A stretch of DNA of 64,000 nucleotides. Source: Variovorax sp. V213 (GTDB lineage: Bacteria > Pseudomonadota > Gammaproteobacteria > Burkholderiales > Burkholderiaceae_C). Position 1 is the first letter of the stretch. The number at the start of each line of letters is the position of its first letter. Position numbers and translations under genes: made by a program. Positions 18,105 through 26,978 of the stretch are shown here, piece by piece. The notes beneath the pieces are model-generated. The model made no database searches, was not told the DNA's origin, and worked only from the letters and a program-made list of their open reading frames with translations. The stretch is taken from contig NZ_AP028664.1 of the NCBI RefSeq assembly GCF_041154455.1, positions 4,527,001-4,591,000 on the forward strand, in the 5' to 3' direction.

Positions 18105-18797
18105 TCAGATTCCAAAGTAGGCCTGGGCAACTTGCGCGTGGTCCGCGTGTTCGGAGCTGCCTTCCAGCACCACGCGGCCTTTCTGGATGCAATAGAAGCG
18201 GTCGGACTCGGAAAGCGCGCGCTTCACGTTCTGTTCCACCAGCACGACCGCCAGCCCGTCCCTGCGGGCGCGGCCCAGGAGTTCATAGACTTCGTTGACG
18301 GCGACCGGCGAGAGTCCCAGCGAGATCTCGTCGCACAGCAGATAGTCGGGGTTGCAGACCAGCGCGCGCGAAAGAGCCACGAGCTGCTGCTGGCCGCCCG
18401 ACAACGCCGTCGCCGGACGGTGCTGGAATGCTTCCATCACCGGAAATTCCTTCATCAGGCGCTCCACGGTCCACGGCCCCTTGCGGCCGTTGCGCATCGC
18501 CAGCTGAAGGTTTTCGCGGACCGTCAGGCTGGGAAACAGCCGCCGGCCTTCGGGCACCAGTGCAATGCCGCGATCGAGCTGCTTGCGCTCCGGCTCCCCG
18601 CCGACGGGCCGGCCGTCGAGCAGGACCCCGTCCGGTCGGGTGCGGACTGAACCGACGATCGAACGAAGCAGCGTCGATTTGCCCGCCCCGTTCGATCCGA
18701 TCAGGGCGACGGTTTCGCCTGGCCTGACCTCGAACGTGAAGCCGAACAGCGCCTGGAACAGGCCGTAGTACGCATCGAGACGGTCAGTGCGCAGCAT
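18105..18797 (-). CDS. LIV-type ABC transporter ATPase (LivF-like)
   Basis: 230-residue ATPase. Walker A is GSNGAGKST, the signature is LSGGQQQ, and Walker B is YLLCDEISLGLSP; VPEGRRLFPSLTVRENL is typical of LivF. The ATG at 18795-18797 (MLRTDRLDAYYG) overlaps the LivG-like gene end by 14 bases. Third gene of the binding protein-LivG-LivF-LivH-LivM-nitrilase operon. Confidence 0.92.
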   Translation of the reverse strand: MLRTDRLDAYYGLFQALFGFTFEVRPGETVALIGSNGAGKSTLLRSIVGSVRTRPDGVLLDGRPVGGEPERKQLDRGIALVPEGRRLFPSLTVRENLQLAMRNGRKGPWTVERLMKEFPVMEAFQHRPATALSGGQQQLVALSRALVCNPDYLLCDEISLGLSPVAVNEVYELLGRARRDGLAVVLVEQNVKRALSESDRFYCIQKGRVVLEGSSEHADHAQVAQAYFGI

Positions 18798-19527
18798 GGT
18801 CGACCTCCTCACCGATGTCGGAGCCGAGGTAGGTGTCCCGCACGGTCTGGTCGCCCATGACCGATCCAGGATCGCCGTCGCAGATGACGGCGCCGCTGGC
18901 AAGCACCACGAGACGGTCCGCCGCCGAGACCAGCGCGTGCACAAGGTGCTCGATCCAGAGAATGGTGACGCCGCTTTGATGGATCGTGACGATCAGCTGC
19001 AGCAATTGCTGCATCTCGCCGTCGGTCAGGCCCCCGGCCACCTCGTCGAGCAACAAGAGGCGCGGCTGCGTGGCAATCGCACGCGCGAGCTCGAGGCGCT
19101 TTCGCTGAAGCAGCGTGAGTGTGCCTGCCAGCTTGTCCGCGACCGGAGCGAGGCCGCAGCGTTCGATCGCATCGACCGCCAAGGCCTGTGCGGCACTCCC
19201 GGTCCCACTGCTGCCGAAGCTCGCGGCGACCAGGGCGTTCTCGTAGGCGGTCATGCCTTCGAACGGCTGCGGAATCTGGAAAGTGCGTCCGATGCCGGCG
19301 CGGCAACGCTGCGCCGCATCCAGCGTGGTGACGTCCATGCCATCGATAAAGACGCTGCCGCCGTCACAGCGCGTGCTGCCGGAAATGAGCCCGAACATCG
19401 TGCTCTTGCCGGCGCCGTTGGGGCCGATCACTCCGATGAATTCGCCCTCCTCGACGGAAAGCGAGAGCTTCGGGATGATCACCATGTCGCCGTAGCGCTT
19501 GGTTGTATCACGCAGTTCGAGCAGCAT
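18784..19527 (-). CDS. LIV-type ABC transporter ATPase (LivG-like)
   Basis: 247-residue ATPase with Walker A GPNGAGKST near residue 36 and Walker B LLLLDEVAGGLTDGE. The signature region reads LTLLQRKRLELARA, lacking the usual LSGGQ, a variation seen in some LivG-like proteins. IGRTFQIPQPFEGMTAYEN is typical of LivG. Nine bases after the binding-protein gene. Confidence 0.92.
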   Translation of the reverse strand: MLLELRDTTKRYGDMVIIPKLSLSVEEGEFIGVIGPNGAGKSTMFGLISGSTRCDGGSVFIDGMDVTTLDAAQRCRAGIGRTFQIPQPFEGMTAYENALVAASFGSSGTGSAAQALAVDAIERCGLAPVADKLAGTLTLLQRKRLELARAIATQPRLLLLDEVAGGLTDGEMQQLLQLIVTIHQSGVTILWIEHLVHALVSAADRLVVLASGAVICDGDPGSVMGDQTVRDTYLGSDIGEEVDHAAH

Positions 19528-19536
19528 GGCAGCTCC

Positions 19537-20850
19537 TCAGCCCAGCTTCAGGAGTTCGAACTTGCGCTGCACGGGAATCTCCGGCGCCGTCTTGTTGTTC
19601 GTGATGAAGAGCTCCGGCTTGCCTGCCGCGTTCACCCGCCACTGGCCGCCGACGACACGCATCTTGGAGACGTTCTTGATGCCGCTCGACGTGAAGTCGA
19701 GCCTGCCGATGATGGTGTCGTGTTTCATCACGCGCACGGCGTCGGCCACCTTGACCGGGTCCTTGGGGTTGCCGCTGGCCTTGAGCGCCTGGATGCCCGC
19801 TTCGAACAGCGCATGGACGACGCCCATCGGCTGGGTCCACTCGCGCTTCGTAGCGACGGTGTAGGCATCGGCGAACTGCCTGGCCGTCTGGCCGGTGAGG
19901 CTCGACTTGAACGGATAGGCAGGCGTCCACCAGATCTCGGTGGACATGCCGTCGGCGCGCGGCCCGAGTGCGGCGACCCCGCCCGGGAAGAGCAGAGCCT
20001 TGGCGACAGTCGCGACCTTCGGCTTGAAGTTCATCTGCGCGGACTGCTTGACGAACGAAGCCCACTCGGGCGGATTGAACAGGCCGGTGACGATCTCGAC
20101 GTTGTCCTTCTTGAACGCCTGGATGTAGGAGGAAAAATCGTCGGCGCCCACCGGGAACCGGCCGATGTCCACGACCTTGTAGCCTGCCTTGGCAAAGGCG
20201 CCGGGCATGCCGAGCTTCAGGTCGCCCATGGCGTTGCCCGGCACGTCGTTGCTGAAGACCGATCCCACCGCCTTGTTCGACGGCACGGCGGACCAGATGT
20301 CCAGATACACGTCGGAGATGTCTTCAAGGCCCCAGAAGAAGTGGAAGACGCTCTTGAAGCCCTTGGCCGGATCGCCCTTGAGCGGGAACATCCACGCTTG
20401 CCACGGGCCGACCGTCGAGATGCAGGGCACGCCGTTCAGTTCGCATTGCTGCGATGCGTTGGGGCCGATCGCCACCTGCGCCAGCATCAGGTCGATGTTC
20501 TCCTTGTTGATGAGCTCGGCCGCCAGGTTGGACTGCCGGTCGGGGCTGCTCTGGTCGTCGCGCGCCAGGATCTCGACCTTGTATTTCCTGCCCCCGACGA
20601 CAAGGCCGTCCGCGAGCGACTTGCGCACCTGGTCGAGGATGAAGTCATCGGCCTCGGCGAAGGGAGAGAAAGGCCCCGTTTTGGGGCTGATGTAGCCGAT
20701 CTTGATCATGTCCTTGTCGGCTGCCCAGACCTTGCCGGCCTGGCCGAGGGCCGCCACCGCGCCGAGCGCTGCCGCGCCGCGAAGCAGCTGGCGACGGTTG
20801 CCGAGGAGGCCCGTGTAGCTGGCGTTCTGCATGTAAGTGGATGTCTTCAA
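19537..20850 (-). CDS. ABC transporter substrate-binding protein (LIV type)
   Basis: Periplasmic type I binding protein of about 437 residues. I favour the TTG at 20848-20850 (GGAG six bases upstream); the ATG at 20830-20832 (MQNASYTGLL) is the alternative. The leader has a twin-arginine-like NRRQLLRG followed by an Ala-rich hydrophobic stretch ending in VWAADK. The mature start IKIGYISPKTGPFSPFAEADD is typical of Peripla_BP_6 proteins. It is the first gene of the nitrilase operon, divergent from the AraC gene. Confidence 0.9.
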   Translation of the reverse strand: MKTSTYMQNASYTGLLGNRRQLLRGAAALGAVAALGQAGKVWAADKDMIKIGYISPKTGPFSPFAEADDFILDQVRKSLADGLVVGGRKYKVEILARDDQSSPDRQSNLAAELINKENIDLMLAQVAIGPNASQQCELNGVPCISTVGPWQAWMFPLKGDPAKGFKSVFHFFWGLEDISDVYLDIWSAVPSNKAVGSVFSNDVPGNAMGDLKLGMPGAFAKAGYKVVDIGRFPVGADDFSSYIQAFKKDNVEIVTGLFNPPEWASFVKQSAQMNFKPKVATVAKALLFPGGVAALGPRADGMSTEIWWTPAYPFKSSLTGQTARQFADAYTVATKREWTQPMGVVHALFEAGIQALKASGNPKDPVKVADAVRVMKHDTIIGRLDFTSSGIKNVSKMRVVGGQWRVNAAGKPELFITNNKTAPEIPVQRKFELLKLG

Positions 20851-21010
20851 GGTGCGCTCCGTTGCGGTTACAGCCCTCCGCGAAGGCCTGCCCGAACTTT
20901 GCTTTTTTCCGGCACGCGCGACTTTGCTGGCTCGGCCGCAAAAGTTGACTGGAACGGCCCTGCCCGGGGGCCGAAACACGCGCGTCACCGAGGCGTGACC
21001 TAGGGTTTTC

Positions 21011-21028
21011 TTGGCATCAACCTTGCGT
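21011..21028 (+). promoter_or_regulatory. Sigma-54-like promoter upstream of the AraC regulator
   Basis: TTGGCA at 21011-21016 and TTGC at 21023-21026 give the GG-N10-GC spacing (21013/14 and 21025/26) of a -24/-12 promoter, on the coding strand about 98 bases before the AraC ATG. An imperfect dyad GTCAC-N6-GTGAC (20985-21000) lies just upstream. Sigma-54 control would fit nitrogen regulation of nitrile use. No NtrC site was identified. Confidence 0.45.
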
Positions 21029-21123
21029 GATTTCCATCAAACTCCGGACATCCGGACTCATGCACCGGGCCTGCGCTACCCGGGCACCCAGCAAGTGCAA
21101 CGTCAGCCCCAAGGCGGGCCGCC

Positions 21124-22110
21124 ATGTCGACTTCCACCGTCAAATCGACCTCGATCCTCGCTTCCACTGCCGGCCTCGATCAGCACGACAAATTCGGCTA
21201 CTGGCAGGACGTCGTGTGCCGTGCGCTGGTCGATCTCGAGTGCAGACCGGTGAGCGGCATGGCCTTCGAGGCCTCCGTCGAGGGATCGCGCCTCGAGGGG
21301 CTGAGCGTTGCCCGGATCGAAGCTTCGGCGCACCGCGTCGAGCGCCAGCCTTCGGCCATATCGCGCGCCAGCGAAGAGTCGCTGATCTTCAATTTCGTGC
21401 TCTCGGGCGTGGCCATGGCGCAGCAGGATGGAAGAAGCGTGGTGCTGAGGGCGGGCGACGGCGCCGTCTGCGACGCACAGCGCCCCTACTCGCTCAGATT
21501 CGACGACACGTTCAAGATCATCACGATCAAGCTGGCGCGTTCGGCCGTCGCGCACCGGGCCGGGAGCATCCATCGCATCACGGCAAGAAGCCTCGGTGAA
21601 TCGAGTCAGATGTGCCCGATCCTTTTCGCGTACCTGGTCAGTTTCAGCAAGCAGGCCTCGCTTCTGCCGCCGGCCGCGTCGGAAAAGGTGGTGAGGAACT
21701 TCACCGAATTGCTGGCTGCCGCCCTGGACGAGGTCATCCTGGCCTCACCGCTGCCGCTATCCGAATACCGGGCCACCGCATTGATGCGCGTGAGGGACTT
21801 CGTGGAGCGCCATCTCGACGTGTGCGAACTTGACACGTCCATGGTGAGCACCGCGTTGAATCTGTCGCCGCGCTATATCAACAAGTTGTTCGAAGCCGAG
21901 AACACATCGTTGACCCGGTACATCTGGCGCCGACGCCTGGAGCGCGCGGCGGCCGATCTGCAGGATCCGGCGCGCGCCAGCCTCGGTATTTCGGCGATCG
22001 CGATGGCGCACGGCTTCAACGATCTGAGCCACTTCAGCCGGGCATTCCGGCAACGGTTCGACCTCTCGCCCCGCGCCTACCGCGCAAGCGGCGCCGCTTC
22101 AACCGCCTGA
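21124..22110 (+). CDS. AraC-family regulator (FeaR-like) of the nitrilase operon
   Basis: 328-residue activator-type regulator. The N-terminal half (about 20-190) resembles the AraC_binding_2 sensing domain found in FeaR-like regulators of aromatic amine and nitrile genes; the C-terminal ~100 residues carry two helix-turn-helices (LDTSMVSTALNLSPRYINKLF and ISAIAMAHGFNDLSHFSRAF). It is divergent from the transporter-nitrilase operon, its probable target, and its stop overlaps the end of mdlB by 12 bases on the opposite strand. Confidence 0.92.
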   Translation: MSTSTVKSTSILASTAGLDQHDKFGYWQDVVCRALVDLECRPVSGMAFEASVEGSRLEGLSVARIEASAHRVERQPSAISRASEESLIFNFVLSGVAMAQQDGRSVVLRAGDGAVCDAQRPYSLRFDDTFKIITIKLARSAVAHRAGSIHRITARSLGESSQMCPILFAYLVSFSKQASLLPPAASEKVVRNFTELLAAALDEVILASPLPLSEYRATALMRVRDFVERHLDVCELDTSMVSTALNLSPRYINKLFEAENTSLTRYIWRRRLERAAADLQDPARASLGISAIAMAHGFNDLSHFSRAFRQRFDLSPRAYRASGAASTA

Positions 22111-23244
22111 GGCGTCACCCGCCACCCGGCGAGCCGGCAGATCGCGCACCGTTGTGGCACCGAGCAGGGTCATGCCGCGGACCAGCTCATCAGCCAGGAT
22201 TTTCAGCACGGCTGCCGCGCCCTGCTGCCCGCCCACCGCCAGGCCGTAAAGCGTGGGCCGGCCCACGAACACAGCCGTTGCCCCCAAGGCCAGTGCCTTC
22301 GCGACATCGCCACCACGGCGGATTCCGCCGTCCATGAACACGGGAATGCGTCCGCCGACTGCACTCACGACGCGCGGCAGCGCCGAGATCGCCGAGGGAG
22401 ACGCATCGTTCTGGCGGCCGCCATGGTTCGACACGATCAGGCCGTCGATGCCGTGGTCGACCGCCATGCGTGCATCGTCCGGATGGAGCACGCCCTTGAG
22501 AAGGAGCGGTCCCTTCCACATTCCGCGAAGCCATGCCAGCGATTCCCAGACGAGCGACCGGTCCATGGCGCGGGCCAGCAAGGCCGCCTGCATGCTGGTC
22601 GAACCCGCGCCGCTCCCCGAGGGCGTCAGATTGGCAAAGTCCGGCGCGCCGCGCGGGGCCATCCGAAGCGACCACATGGGGTGACTCACCAGGTCCCAGG
22701 TCAGGCGGGGTGTCGGCCGAAACGGCATGCGGAACCCGTTGCGCAGGTCGAGTTCTCGGTTGCCGCTGACGGGAACGTCCACCGTCAGCACCAGCGCCTG
22801 GTAGCCGTCCTTCTGGGCACGCTCGACGATCTGGCTCGCCATCTCGCGGTGCATGACGTACAGCTGCATCCACTGCACGCCGCCTGGAGCGGCTGCGCGT
22901 ACATCCTCCAGCCGCATGTTGGAAGCGGTCGACAGTGAAAAAGGAATGCCCGCATCGGCGGCCGCGGCCGCCAGCAGGCGGTCTCCCTCCGGCCGGACCA
23001 GGCCGTTGAGCCCAGTCGGCGCAATGCCGATGGGCAGCGCCCATTTCCGGCCGAAGACCTCGACGGAAGTGTCGACCTGCGTGGTGTCGCGCAGCACGCG
23101 CGGCGTGAGCTCGATGGACGACAGATCACCCGCGTTTCGCCGCATGCAATGGCCATCGTCGGCAGATCCTTCGATGTAGTCATGGACGAATCGCGGCAGC
23201 ACCGCGCGGGCTCTGCGTCGATAGTCTTCGATGTTCAACAGCAT
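22099..23244 (-). CDS. mdlB: FMN-dependent (S)-mandelate dehydrogenase
   Basis: 381-residue alpha-hydroxy-acid oxidase oxidising (S)-mandelate to benzoylformate, probably passing electrons to membrane quinone. FMN/active-site motifs: LPIGIAPTGLNGL, LTVDVPVSGNRELDLRNGF, SNHGGRQ (catalytic His and Arg) and DGGIRRGGDVAKALALGA. The segment SHPMWSLRMAPRGAPDFANL corresponds to the membrane-binding insert of Pseudomonas putida MdlB, which separates it from lactate or glycolate oxidases. The start MLLNIEDYRRRARAVLP is the natural one. Last gene of the central operon. Confidence 0.9.
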   Translation of the reverse strand: MLLNIEDYRRRARAVLPRFVHDYIEGSADDGHCMRRNAGDLSSIELTPRVLRDTTQVDTSVEVFGRKWALPIGIAPTGLNGLVRPEGDRLLAAAAADAGIPFSLSTASNMRLEDVRAAAPGGVQWMQLYVMHREMASQIVERAQKDGYQALVLTVDVPVSGNRELDLRNGFRMPFRPTPRLTWDLVSHPMWSLRMAPRGAPDFANLTPSGSGAGSTSMQAALLARAMDRSLVWESLAWLRGMWKGPLLLKGVLHPDDARMAVDHGIDGLIVSNHGGRQNDASPSAISALPRVVSAVGGRIPVFMDGGIRRGGDVAKALALGATAVFVGRPTLYGLAVGGQQGAAAVLKILADELVRGMTLLGATTVRDLPARRVAGDASGG

Positions 23245-23291
23245 GAGAATTTCCTGAGCGGCGGTGCGCGTGTCTCGTATCGATTGCGGCG

Positions 23292-24215
23292 TCAGGCGAT
23301 GGCGCGCGCTTCCGCAAGGCGCACGAGAGCCAACAATGTCTCCGTGACAGGCAGCGTGATGTTCAGGGGGCCGGCCAGCGCCACGACGGCGCCGTTGATG
23401 CTCTCCACCTCGGTACGGCGGCCGGCCAACACGTCCTGCAGCATGGAGGGCTTGTGTCCCTTGTGTTGGGCGATGGCGCTCGCCACATTGCCCCAGCATT
23501 TGGCGGGATCGACATCAATGCCCAGGCGCAGTGCGACGGACAGGACTTCGGTGACAACGTCGTTTGCGAGGCGGCTGCCGTCGGGCACTTTGCCGAGTTC
23601 GTCGACCGTGCAGCCGGATACGGCGCAGATGCTGTTCAGTGCGGCGTTGAACGCGACCTTCTCCCAGATCGCCGCCCACACGGTGCTGTCCGAGGTGCAA
23701 TCGAGCCCGGCCTTCGTGAGCACTTCGGTCACTTCGGAAACGAAGGGGCGATCGATTCCGTCGGCCGCCATGAGCCGCACGACGCCCTTGCCGTGCGAGT
23801 GCACGTGGCCGGGGCCGACCATGTCCGCCGGCCATGTGGTGACACCGATCAGGACGCGCTCCGGCGGCACGAACCCGGCGATCTTCTCGATATTGCCCAA
23901 GCCGTTCTGCAGAGACAGCACATGCACGCCTGGACCGATCAGATGCCGCACTCCGGACAGGGCCGCGCTGGTGTGCAGCGTCTTGGTGAATACCAGGAGC
24001 AGATCGGGGAAGCCGACGGCATCTTCCGGGCGCACGGCCTTCAGCGCCGTGACCTGCCGATCGCCGCCATCGGTCGCCAGGCGAAGCCCCTCGGTGCGGA
24101 CTGCGCCGATGTGCGCGTCGTTCACGTCGATCAGCGTGACTTCGTTGCCCGACTCGGCGAGCAAGCCACCGAACAGCGACCCCATCGCCCCTGCGCCGAC
24201 GATCGAGATCTTCAT
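23292..24215 (-). CDS. Ketopantoate reductase-family oxidoreductase, candidate D-mandelate dehydrogenase
   Basis: 307-residue NAD(P)-dependent enzyme of the PanE/ApbA family. The Rossmann motif is GAGAMGSLFGG (residues 7-17). Catalytic positions line up with E. coli PanE: Lys186 and Asn190/Asn194 in WEKVAFNAALN, Glu269 in TEVESINGAVV. D-mandelate dehydrogenases of enterococci belong to this family, so in this operon it may interconvert D-mandelate and benzoylformate, complementing MdlB. Its ATG overlaps the MFS gene stop (ATGA). A true pantothenate role is unlikely here. Confidence 0.85.
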   Translation of the reverse strand: MKISIVGAGAMGSLFGGLLAESGNEVTLIDVNDAHIGAVRTEGLRLATDGGDRQVTALKAVRPEDAVGFPDLLLVFTKTLHTSAALSGVRHLIGPGVHVLSLQNGLGNIEKIAGFVPPERVLIGVTTWPADMVGPGHVHSHGKGVVRLMAADGIDRPFVSEVTEVLTKAGLDCTSDSTVWAAIWEKVAFNAALNSICAVSGCTVDELGKVPDGSRLANDVVTEVLSVALRLGIDVDPAKCWGNVASAIAQHKGHKPSMLQDVLAGRRTEVESINGAVVALAGPLNITLPVTETLLALVRLAEARAIA

Positions 24216-25684
24216 GATGACCTCTCCCGCGAAATACTTTGCAGCGGCAACACGCCTGGCAAGCTCTGGTCTCGACCACGCCGCAACAGCGCTTCGCGCC
24301 TGGGAATGTGCCGGCGAACGACGAGCAGCGCGACCATGGCGAAGAACATCGCCGTACCCAGCAACGCCAGATACGCCGTGGCCCCGCCCGCCGTGATCAC
24401 GGCGGCCCCTGCGAAGGCGCTCAGGATGGCGCCGAGGCGCCCGAATGCCAGTGCGGACGCAGTCCCCGTCGCTCTGACGCTGGTCGGGTACATGAATGCG
24501 CACAGGGCGTACATGGTGGACTGCACGGCGTTCACGAACATGCCGTGCACGCCGAATCCGAAGATGAGCAGGCTGGTGTCCTTTCCAACGTTCAGGGTCT
24601 GCAGGGCGAACGCGCTTGCAGCGGCGCCGGCGCAGCACAGGACCAGCGGCCAGCGCGATCCGAAGCGAGAAATTGCCACCGCGCAGGCCAGCGCGCCGAT
24701 CACGCCCCCGAGGTTGTAGGCCGTCAGTCCCGAACCGGCGACGCTCATCGAAAGCCCCTGCGACGCGAGCATCGTCGGCAGCCAGCTGAAGGCGGTGTAC
24801 ACGGCCGTCAGGCACATGAAGAACGCAGCCCAGGTCGCGAGCGTGTCGCGGGCCAGGCCGTTCGAAAAGAGTGCGCCGAAGCCGGCGCGCTTTTCGACGA
24901 CTTGTTCAGCGGCGTCAGTGTAGGTAACGTCCTGAGCCATGGGGCGCCCCATGCGTCCAAGCAGTCTGCCCAGTTCGCCCCAGCGGGCCGGATGGCGGGC
25001 GAGGAACCGCGGCGACTCCGGCAGCGTGAAGAGCAAGAGCACCGCCAGGGCCATCGGGAAGGTACCGCCGATGAAGAACAGTGCGCGCCACCCAAAGGCC
25101 GGAAGCACTTCCGCGGCGAAGAGGCCTGCCAGCATGCCGCCGAGGGGCACGCAGACAATCGTGGCCGTCACGGCAAGCGTCCTGCGGCGGGCAGGCGTGA
25201 ACTCGGCGGTGACCGTGGTCGAGCTCGGCAGCGCGCCGCCGATGCCCAGGCCGGCAACGAATCGAAGCACCGCCACGGTCAGCACGTCGGGCGCGAGGCC
25301 GATCGCACAGGTGGCCGCGCCGAACAGGAAGACGCTTGCGATGACGGCCAACCGGCGGCCGAAGCGATCGGCGAACAGCCCCGCACAGGCACTTCCGATG
25401 CCCATGCCGATCAGGCCCGCCGCCACTGCCGGGACGAAGGCTTCGCGCGTGATGCCCCACTCCTTGATCATCGACGGAATCGCGAACCCGATGAGCTGGC
25501 CGTCGAATCCATCCATCACGATCGAGAGAGCGGCCAGGAAGACCACGAGCTTCTGCATCGTCGTGTAGGGGCCGTCGTCCAGCAGCCGGCCGATGTCCGC
25601 ATGGCCCTTGAAGGTCGCAGTGGTGGCGTTCATGGGCGCCCCCCGCGAGCCGGCGTCGAGCGCCGAAGAGAAGTGATGGTTCAT
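24212..25684 (-). CDS. MFS aromatic acid:H+ symporter (AAHS family)
   Basis: 490-residue transporter with 12 hydrophobic segments. The loop motif GLFADRFGRR near residue 105 and the first-span DGFDGQLIGFAIP are typical of PcaK/BenK-type aromatic acid symporters. GGAGACAAGAC before the ATG at 25684 supports the start. It sits between pobA and the PanE-like gene, so mandelate, benzoylformate or 4-hydroxybenzoate are likely substrates. Confidence 0.9.
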   Translation of the reverse strand: MNHHFSSALDAGSRGAPMNATTATFKGHADIGRLLDDGPYTTMQKLVVFLAALSIVMDGFDGQLIGFAIPSMIKEWGITREAFVPAVAAGLIGMGIGSACAGLFADRFGRRLAVIASVFLFGAATCAIGLAPDVLTVAVLRFVAGLGIGGALPSSTTVTAEFTPARRRTLAVTATIVCVPLGGMLAGLFAAEVLPAFGWRALFFIGGTFPMALAVLLLFTLPESPRFLARHPARWGELGRLLGRMGRPMAQDVTYTDAAEQVVEKRAGFGALFSNGLARDTLATWAAFFMCLTAVYTAFSWLPTMLASQGLSMSVAGSGLTAYNLGGVIGALACAVAISRFGSRWPLVLCCAGAAASAFALQTLNVGKDTSLLIFGFGVHGMFVNAVQSTMYALCAFMYPTSVRATGTASALAFGRLGAILSAFAGAAVITAGGATAYLALLGTAMFFAMVALLVVRRHIPRREALLRRGRDQSLPGVLPLQSISRERSS

Positions 25685-25777
25685 GTCTTGTCTCCAGGTC
25701 GGGCGTCCGGCTTTGCCTGGCGCTCAGGGGTGGGTCGACTTATTGCTTCCGCTTCTTGGCGAGCGGTCGTGCACGAG

Positions 25778-26968
25778 TCAATAGACGAGTTCGTCGAACG
25801 GCAGCCCGACGTAGTTCTCCGCCAGGGCGGTCGAAGCGGCGCGCGAGCCGGTGACGTAGTCGAGTTCCGCGATCTGCACCTTGTGCTGGAATTCGTCGGC
25901 ACCCGGGAAGCGATGCAGCATCGAGGTCATCCACCAGGAGAAGCGCTGCGCCTTCCAGATGCGCCGCAGTGCGATGTCGCTGTAGCGTTCGAGCAGGTCT
26001 TCACGGCCCGACTTGTAGAACTCCGCGAACGCACGAGCGAGGACGCGCACGTCGGCGACCGCCAGGTTCAAACCTTTCGCCCCGGTCGGGGGCACCACAT
26101 GCGCCGCGTCCCCTGCCAGGAAAAGACGGCCGTACTGCATCGGCTCGGTCACGAAGCTGCGCATCCCGACGACGGTCTTGCTGAAGATCTCGCCTTCGAT
26201 GGGCGCCCAGCCGTCGCGGGTGACCAGGCGAGCGCGGAGCTCGCTCCAGATGCGGTCGTCCGACCAGTTCTCGATCTTGTCCGTCGGCTCGCATTGAAGG
26301 TACATGCGCTGAACCTCGGGCGAGCGGGTGCTGACGAGCGCAAAGCCCCGCTCGCTCAGTGCGTAGATCAGCTCTTCGGAAGACGGAGGCGCCTTGCAGA
26401 GGATGCCGAGCCAGCCGAACGGATAGAGCCGCTCGAAGCCCTTCAACACGCCTTTGGGAATCGAGGGCCGGCTGACGCCTTGCGTGCCGTCGCAGCCGGC
26501 GATGAAATCGGCCTCGATGGTTTGCAGCTCGCCACCGGGCTGCCGAAAGCGCACGCTCGGCGACGTGGAGTCCAGCCCATGCAGGCTCACATCCGACACT
26601 TCGAACCGGATGTCGCCACCCGATGCCAGGCGCACCGCCACCAGGTCCTTGATGACCTCGTGCTGCGCATAGACCATCACGGCCTTGCCGCCGGTCAGCT
26701 CCGGAAAATCGATGCGGCGGTCGATGCCGTCGAAACGCAGGATCGTTCCTTCATGCCGGAAGCCCTCGCGTTCCATGCGGGCGCCCGCGCCGATCTCCTT
26801 CATGAGATCGACGGTCCCCTGTTCCAGCACGCCCGCGCGGATCGTGGCCTCGATCGCCTCGCGGCTGCGCGTCTCCAGGACGATCGACTCGATGCCCTGG
26901 AGGTGGAGGATGTGGGAGAGCATCAGTCCTGCAGGACCTGCTCCGATGATCGCGACTTGCGTTTTCAT
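25778..26968 (-). CDS. pobA: 4-Hydroxybenzoate 3-monooxygenase
   Basis: 396-residue FAD monooxygenase making protocatechuate from 4-hydroxybenzoate with NADPH and O2. FAD motifs: GAGPAG (9-14), IAGCDGTQG and LAGDAAHVVPPTGAKGLNLA. YPFGWLGILCKAPP, RSFVTEPMQYGRLF, RFSWWMTSMLHRFP and the end ENYVGLPFDELVY match Pseudomonas PobA closely. Its presence inside the mandelate operon shows that the pathway is aimed at para-hydroxylated substrates. Ten bases after the Bug-protein gene. Confidence 0.96.
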   Translation of the reverse strand: MKTQVAIIGAGPAGLMLSHILHLQGIESIVLETRSREAIEATIRAGVLEQGTVDLMKEIGAGARMEREGFRHEGTILRFDGIDRRIDFPELTGGKAVMVYAQHEVIKDLVAVRLASGGDIRFEVSDVSLHGLDSTSPSVRFRQPGGELQTIEADFIAGCDGTQGVSRPSIPKGVLKGFERLYPFGWLGILCKAPPSSEELIYALSERGFALVSTRSPEVQRMYLQCEPTDKIENWSDDRIWSELRARLVTRDGWAPIEGEIFSKTVVGMRSFVTEPMQYGRLFLAGDAAHVVPPTGAKGLNLAVADVRVLARAFAEFYKSGREDLLERYSDIALRRIWKAQRFSWWMTSMLHRFPGADEFQHKVQIAELDYVTGSRAASTALAENYVGLPFDELVY

Positions 26969-26978
26969 GAGGTGGTTT

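Noticed and set aside
18787..21003. Long open frame on the plus strand opposite the ABC transporter genes
   Set aside because: It is antisense to four well-supported genes, His/Arg/Asp-rich and without family features; an artefact of high-GC codon use.
23292..24215. Biosynthetic ketopantoate reductase (panE)
   Set aside because: Family matches, but the position within a mandelate operon and ATGA coupling to an aromatic acid transporter favour a catabolic role.
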